A stretch of DNA of 64,000 bases from Grifola frondosa (lineage: Eukaryota; Basidiomycota; Agaricomycetes; Polyporales; Grifolaceae): the NCBI GenBank assembly GCA_001683735.1, contig LUGG01000019.1:806001-870000 (forward strand), written 5' to 3'. The position numbers and the translations under genes are program-made. Below, in pieces: positions 58,266-64,000 of the stretch (position 1 is its first letter; the number at the start of each line of letters is the position of its first letter). The notes beneath the pieces were generated by a model. It did not search any database. It had not been told where the DNA came from and saw only the letters and a program-made list of their open reading frames with translations.

Positions 58266-61200
58266 TCACGTCGCCAGACCTCCTGAGGGAACTTCAAGCC
58301 CTGTCACCCTGGTAGAGCTATGGACATTCGCGCTCCGAGAGTGCACGGTAGCGCCGTTGGTACGAGCTTGAAAACTGCTAGAAGAACTTGACGTAGTACG
58401 CGATTTCTCGAAGTTGAATACTGGGGGCAGACAGATATAAGACTAAGTAGTATAAAAATTAGGCTACTCACCGCGTCCGGGAAGCGGGGATCGCGGGCGC
58501 GCTGTAGACATTCTGAGAGCTGGTCTGGGGCTACGTGGACGAGGAGAGAAAACACCGGCGATAGGGGTATTAATAGAAGCAGAAGTTGTATGCTGGCGGT
58601 ATCGACGAAGTTCAAATAGGAGATCGCCGTCGGCGTTGAACACTGGATTTGCCAACGTAAAGGCCTCCATATAGGGATAACAATACCTCCAGATACCCTC
58701 GAAGTCTCTGAGTTCCGTCAGGATATCGTGTGTATCGATGCTGTTTGTGAGGTTGTCTCGCAAAAGCCTCTCCAGATTGACATTGTAATGCTTCTCGAAG
58801 TCCCCGCTGTACTCCGTTTTGCTATAGACGGGAGCAGCAGCACCTGCGAGCTCGACTTTGACACCGCCAGCATCAGTATGAACGGAGAACTTGACCTCCC
58901 ACTTCGCGGTTGACCTGGCCCTAAGGAATTAAATTTAGTAGAATGCTTAATATATGCGCCATAGCATCCAGACGTACGTCGATATGTCGATCCGGGAGCC
59001 GATTCGAGCTGACATCTCTACTTGAACTACACCCCGGACTCTTATCTCCATAATTCCCCGCTTGAATTCCGTAGGAAGGTCAAGGAAGTTCTGCGTAAAG
59101 CCTATAGAAGCCCGATGATCAGAACATTATACCGTATTAACGACCTAAGTCAAGTAGGTCGCTTACATGACACTGTGTAAATTCCGTTCGCGACGTCGCC
59201 GCTCCCCTCTTGCTCATTCTTCCAATCGTTACGATGCTCCCAAATATAGCTATGAGATCCATCTTGCCCCGGACGCCAATCCCAGTCGCAGGAGTAAGTC
59301 TTCTTCTCGTCGTGTTTAGCCCACGTCGTCAACTTCAAGCCCCATGCGCTCCTTTCCACGCCCGCAAATATAGGGATAATTGTTGTGAGGGCGTTGATGC
59401 GAGACAGCAGAGGAAGTAGCCGATCAACAATGAAGACATGTCTAGAAATGCCGACAGTCCCGTGGGAGAATCCTTTGTTGACACGAACTACCCATCCTGT
59501 CGAATACTCCAGATGGTCGGATCTGAAGCTTTCACCACCAGTCATACCCAGGATGACTATGATCGGCTCTGACCCAGTTGTGACGTGCACCCAGTTATGG
59601 CGGTTGACGGTAGTCTTCGAATAGATGTGGAATATCATGTCTGTGATGGCGCACGATGGAAGTGGCGTGCCAGGACTGAAGATGGGCAGGGTGTATAGGA
59701 TGTGTAGCCCCAATTGTGTCAACCTTGGGAAGTATTCGTCCTGGATGTAGTGTAGAACCGCTTGTAGCTTATCGATAGAGGTGAAGGAATCCAGGTCTGA
59801 ATCGACATCGAAACTGGAATATTCATGAATGAAGTCGGCCCCTACCGAGGTGTAGAAGTTAAGGACTCAGGTACTTTTGGGACGTAAATTGAAACGCACC
59901 ATATAGATCCATGTAGATATGATGCAGAACGCGATCGTTGTGGGGGCCATGTCTAAGGTGTGCATACGATTCCTCGAATTTGCCCAAGCCGTCTTTCGAA
60001 AAGACGTTCAACAATTCTTTATGTATACACATGCTCAGATCGACTTCGAAAGCGAGGTGCCAATCTGAGAAGTTGTACATCTTGCTCCTGAAAATGACGT
60101 ATTAGCGGATGAGAATACGAGAGATCATGGAGCAAGGACTAACCCGCTCCATGGCTTCCAATCCTTTAGCGTCTTCAGATGGCCCTTCTTTACATGGACC
60201 AAGATGATAGCTTTACGGTCGCTAAGAAGATGTACCGTGAGAGGTTTGAAATCGGCTTCGAAGAATTGCTCGTAGGTCCATTGCGATAACAACGAAGAGG
60301 CAGACCTCTGCATAGAATGCAGCGAGTGGAGATTCAAGAAGTGGGAATTGATGGACAGTTGAGAGATCGCAATGACCTGGTGGAAGTCGTACATCTTGGC
60401 ATGCAAGATGGTTTCTTTGGAGGTCATACCATTGTTATCGCGGTATTCCACATCCCAAGAACTAAAGTCATCTTCATCCACCGTGATAGAAACGCTGGGC
60501 AAGGTCCAATTTGTGTTCGCGGAATAGATGACGAGATAATTGGCGTTCTCGAGGTGATCGAAGTACTCGTGAGAGAAGAAGGCGACAAGGTCATCCCATC
60601 GCTCTTCATCCCCATCTTCAATTCCTGGAGACTTTGATAGCGTGTCGACATACCGCGGTCCTGAAGGAGAATGACATCAATACAATTAGACATACACTTA
60701 CAGCGCTAAATCACGTACTCTCTGTGTGCAAATCAATCGAGATCGTTACGACGTTCCCCTCGCTAGCATGGGTGACACCAACCAACATGGCGATCTCCCA
60801 ATCCGCATACTGCTGTTCGGGTGTGCTGTGTAGATAGTAAGAGATGTTGGTTCAAATTGAGACGGCCCGAAAACTCACCCGCTAAAATCCTCGGTGGCGA
60901 AGAAAGAGACCTCGCTTAGACGGAAGTACATGATGACTTCGCGCTCGCAAAGGATCTCGATACGAGGAGCGGCAAGCTTGAGGTGAAAGTATGCGAATTC
61001 GTGGATCGAATACAAGCTATTCCACTCTGCAAGACACGTTGCATGCCAGTTTGCTCCTTTCCCACCGGACTTGTATACAATCATGGCAGATTTGAGCCAC
61101 ACAGAAGAGTAGTACCTGTTGATATCGATCGCAGCAACCCCTTTGATGTTGCCGGGTTCCAGTGGACCAGTCCTCATGAGCGAGTGGTCGATATACAATC

Positions 61201-61941
61201 GTCCGCGGTCATCATCGAATTCCGGGAGGGAGAAAAGGACATGATGTCCTGCAGTTTGAAGAAATTCAAGGTACTTCGAAAGGTATTCGACGAGAGATTC
61301 CACTCCGGCGCCAACTTCAGGCTCTGAAGCGATGAGCATAGCCGCTACAAGGGAGGTAAGCGTAAGTAGAGGCTGGGACATTCGCATCAATTCGCGCACT
61401 TGTCAAGTCAAGTATCACAAGCCGAATAATGCTCTGCCTATTGCCAATCTTCGAGTCAATACCGACAATGGTACGTATCTCATAGTTGAGACGAAAATCG
61501 ATTTTGAGACCAGAGGGCAATGGAACTCGATCACTTGATTCAGGGTCAGTACGGAAACTAGTATGGTAAGTTAAACATACCTCTCCCTCCTAGGGCCAAC
61601 GGACTTGCTGGTAGTATATCCTTCCTTTATCTCAAGATGCAGAATCGCATCGTGGTTGCAGATGAAGTCAACCGTGGGCTTTGCGAAGCTGGCATGAAAT
61701 AAAGGGCTGGAAGTGTTCGGACTGAAGAACTGCGCGAGCGCATATGAATTTCCTGTGGTATAATATTATTAATAAACATATTCTAGATCAAGGCGAAAGA
61801 CAACACACTATTTTCTTCTAGCTGAGTGTCCTCATGCTCATCGAGAAACGTTTCTGCATTCTCGTGAAGCGCTCCAAGTTGGGCATTGAGGTAGCGGACA
61901 GCTTGTCGAGCCATGTTTTCGCCCATCGTATTTGTATCCAT
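58266..61941 (-). CDS. Large protein of unknown function, paralogue B (intact)
   Basis: About 1,050 residues in roughly eleven exons, all joining in phase. The ATG at 61941 gives MDTNTMGENMARQAVRYLNA, then QFFSPNTSSPLFHASF, VDFICNHDAILHLEIKEGY, GIDSKIGNRQSIIRLVILDL, EYLSKYLEFLQTAGHHVLF, SLPEFDDDRGRLYIDHSLMR, EREVIMYFRLSEVSFF, FHQVIAISQLSINSHF, QWTYEQFFEADFKPLTVHLL, GHLKTLKDWKPWSG, HLAFEVDLSMCIHKELL, IIVILGMTGGESF, GTVGISRHVFIVDRLLPLLS, NALTTIIPIFAGVE, WGLKLTTWAKH and YCYPYMEAFTLANPVFNADG. It has no signal peptide or membrane helix and no domain I can name. Its Trp/Asp-rich repeats of 'GLK-like strand plus HHVLF' type suggest an all-beta plus helical scaffold, but that is guesswork. The last exon (58270-58370) is uncertain. 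Paralogue A lies 13 kb away, facing it. Confidence 0.75.
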
Positions 61942-63389
61942 AGCTAGCGGTAATGATAATACGAGAATCAACAGCAGATAACGATGAACGATTTCAGAGC
62001 AAATGTCTGGCCACACTAAAGATGAGTCGCTAAGTACTGACGAGACCACTGGAAGCATCTGCCCTTTTGTATGACAATCCTCAGCAGACCCTCGATGCGA
62101 CTTGGCAGGTTTGAGCTTGATGGACCACGCATCCGATGTGAGGTAAGATGGTAAAATTAAGTTCGCATCCCTGCATCATGTCGATGTGCTCTAGCGGGGA
62201 TGCACCGGTAATGTGACGAACTTCTAACGTCTCTCGAAGTGGCGTGCACGATTGATCCCTTGATACGAACTTGCGTTATGTTTCCGAATGGTATAGCTTG
62301 CGATATATTTGTTATCATGTGCATGAGGCAGATTGCTGAAAGGTCAGATGGTTCAAAAGGCGCACTCATATTGACACAGACCTTCATAATTTCGCCCTTC
62401 TGCGCGAATTGCCGGATTAAATGCCGAAGTAGCCTAGGATTGGGGGAATTCATCAACTCCTGCAAGCGCAGCTTCAAGGGTGGTGTGGAAGATTGCTTGA
62501 TAAACTATAGTCTTCGAGCCAAGACGCTTGATTAGCCAATTGGGTGAATGTGTCAATGTCTGCAGCTAGTGAATGTGAGCGACCAGCCAGACATGGAAAG
62601 TCCTCGTCGAATATGATTCTGCCGCGATGAATACTTACATCCTTTACGCGAGCGTCTGATATGCTGCTGGGTCAGATGAGATTCAATGCAGTCCGTCGTA
62701 TGTCATATTTGCGTCCGCACGATGTTGATTATATTTCCATCGCCATGATGAATCGTAGTGTTAAAGGGGCCGCCTATGTCTTTTATACCTCTGCTGAATA
62801 CACCCCCTGGAGTTGTCAATGTTGGCGACTCCATCGTCTGTTCCCGAACATGAGGATGGTGCGAGGTGCATGGACGCCTATCAAGGCGTCAGAAGGGCTT
62901 GGAACGGAGCGCTGAGTGTGTGTATCTGTAACTTCCTAATTTGAAAATCCACTCCTTAATATTTCCAGCTGAATCATTTGAAGTGTTCTAATCAGCACGC
63001 GCCTCTCGAACCAGCGTACGAACGGCAGCTTCTGGAGGTGTTTGCTGAGGAGTTCTTGATGTTTTGGAGAGTTGAAGGCTAAAGTTTTCAATGCGATAAA
63101 AGCAAGATGTCATGAATATCCAGAGAGTAAGGACATGTTTTCGGGGTGGGGAAGGCTCAGAGCATTATACCTTCCTCTTTGGGGCAAATATTTAAGCGCT
63201 CGATAGTGGAAACTGGCAAGCGCTGGCAAGCGTCTGAAGGGCACACTTCAAACCTCTCATCTCTGCTCATCTCTGTCAAAGTCCTCAAGGCTGCAATTTC
63301 GAAACATTCGTGCGCTTGCTACCGGTCTTGCTAGCGTCTGATTAGTCAACACGCTTATCGAAAGACCAGCACCCCAAACACGCCCTGTC
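61942..63389. other. Intergenic with a weak minus-strand frame
   Basis: About 1.45 kb. A 106-codon minus-strand frame (62157-62477: LRHLIRQFAQKGEIMKVCV, SAICLMHMITNISQA) has an F-box-protein-like feel but no F-box or continuation, and an 84-codon plus-strand frame (62661-62915) has no support. The last 200 bases carry the EFL1 promoter. Confidence 0.4.
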
Positions 63390-64000
63390 ATGTCGACTCC
63401 GCAAGCCGTGGATGTGCGGAATGTGACTACGATTGGTCACGTAGACCATGGCAAGACCACAATGATGGATGCACTTTTGGCCGCTAACAACATCATATCT
63501 TCCCGTATGGCTGGAAAGTTACGATACCTTGATAGCAGGGAAGATGAACAGCAGAGGGGAATCACCATGGAGAGTAGTGCTGTCTCCCTTAGGTTTACGG
63601 TGATGGAGAGAACGAAGAATGGAGGTGCGTATCTGCATCGATTCGCAGTCGAAATTATGTGATAGATTGAAGCAGAAAGTTCGCCAAAAACATACGTGGT
63701 GAACATGATTGACACTCCCGGTCATGTCGATTTTTCCAGCGAGGTGTCCACTGCCTCCCGATTGTGTGACGGCGCACTTGTTTTGGTCGACGTAGTAGAA
63801 GGTGTATGCACACAGGTGTGTATGGCATCATAGACGGATAACCATATACTAATTTTTCTCCAGACTATTACTGTCTTGAGACAGGCCTGGCAAAATCGCC
63901 TGCGACCCATTCTAGTCATCAATAAATTTGACCGCCTCATCACTGAGCTGAAATTGGCTCCCGGAGAGGCTTACCACCATCTTGCGCAATTAATTGAACA
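63390..64000 (+). CDS. EFL1: EFL1/RIA1 elongation factor-like GTPase (3' end outside window)
   Basis: Cytosolic GTPase that, with SBDS/Sdo1, releases eIF6/Tif6 from pre-60S ribosomes. The ATG at 63390 gives [21 protein letters not shown]1 motif GHVDHGKTT, then [37 protein letters not shown] (switch I), [20 protein letters not shown] (G3), [45 protein letters not shown] (G4 NKFD) and [13 protein letters not shown] at the edge. The ISSRxAGKLRYxDSREDEQ segment separates EFL1 from EF-2. Introns near 63628-63668 and 63820-63864 join in phase. The rest of the protein lies beyond base 64000. Confidence 0.95.

Noticed and set aside
1..64000. Search for CRISPR arrays, rRNA, LTR elements or transposase genes
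   Set aside because: None visible; this is an intron-rich fungal nuclear sequence and no reverse transcriptase, integrase or transposase motif was recognised.

Overview
The window is nuclear DNA of a filamentous basidiomycete, most likely an Agaricomycete of the Polyporales type. Almost every gene is cut by several 45-70 base introns with GT(A/G)NGT donors and YAG acceptors, genes lie on both strands with short spacers, and the mix (basidiomycete-type P450s, GH71 alpha-1,3-glucanase, questin-oxidase-like enzyme, basidiomycete-type HET protein) fits. The order-level placement is inference. There is no prokaryotic, phage, CRISPR or rRNA content, and I saw no convincing tRNA.

Layout: 1-2.6 kb DDB1 (minus, runs off the left edge); 3.1-6.3 kb a duplicated block holding an intact cytochrome P450; 6.3-7.0 a POLE4/Dpb3-like histone-fold protein; 7.9-9.7 a damaged GH71 glucanase; 10.6-11.5 a RING protein; 12.2-14.8 a PP2C phosphatase; 15.0-17.3 NUDCD1; 17.4-20.4 a long disordered nuclear-type locus whose N-terminus resembles Scm3/HJURP; 20.4-23.5 gene-poor; 23.5-26.1 two tandem paralogues with a C-terminal MYND/HIT-like zinc finger; 26.5-28.1 BUD22/SRFBP1; 29.4-32.4 a questin-oxidase-like gene and an alpha/beta hydrolase in tandem; 33.1-35.9 CWF19; 36.2-37.8 CLYBL-like lyase; 37.8-41.5 largely empty; 41.6-45.2 and 58.3-61.9 two large paralogues of unknown function facing each other; 46.2-49.1 second copy of the P450 block (pseudogene); 49.4 YAE1; 50.9-52.7 HET-domain protein; 53.2-54.8 HUT1 nucleotide-sugar transporter; 55.0-56.0 STYX-like pseudophosphatase; 56.2-57.8 ZNG1/CBWD metallochaperone GTPase; 63.4-end EFL1/RIA1 (runs off the right edge).

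Functionally it is a housekeeping stretch (DNA repair and replication, splicing, ribosome biogenesis with BUD22, YAE1 and EFL1, secretory-pathway transport, zinc delivery) interrupted by accessory material. The accessory parts are repeatedly duplicated: a P450 block (43 kb apart), the unknown large protein (inverted pair), the zinc-finger pair, and a diverged repeat at 28.5 and 38.1 kb.

Many genes, including conserved single-copy ones (NUDCD1, BUD22, CWF19, HUT1, YAE1), carry single frame breaks. Several can be healed by restoring one base in a C or G run, so part of the 'pseudogene' signal is probably homopolymer error in the assembly. The second P450 copy is different: it has frame-changing indels plus an in-frame stop and is a real relic. 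The most interesting unexplained items are the large unknown paralogue pair, the zinc-finger pair and the STYX-like protein that has lost the phosphatase arginine instead of the cysteine.
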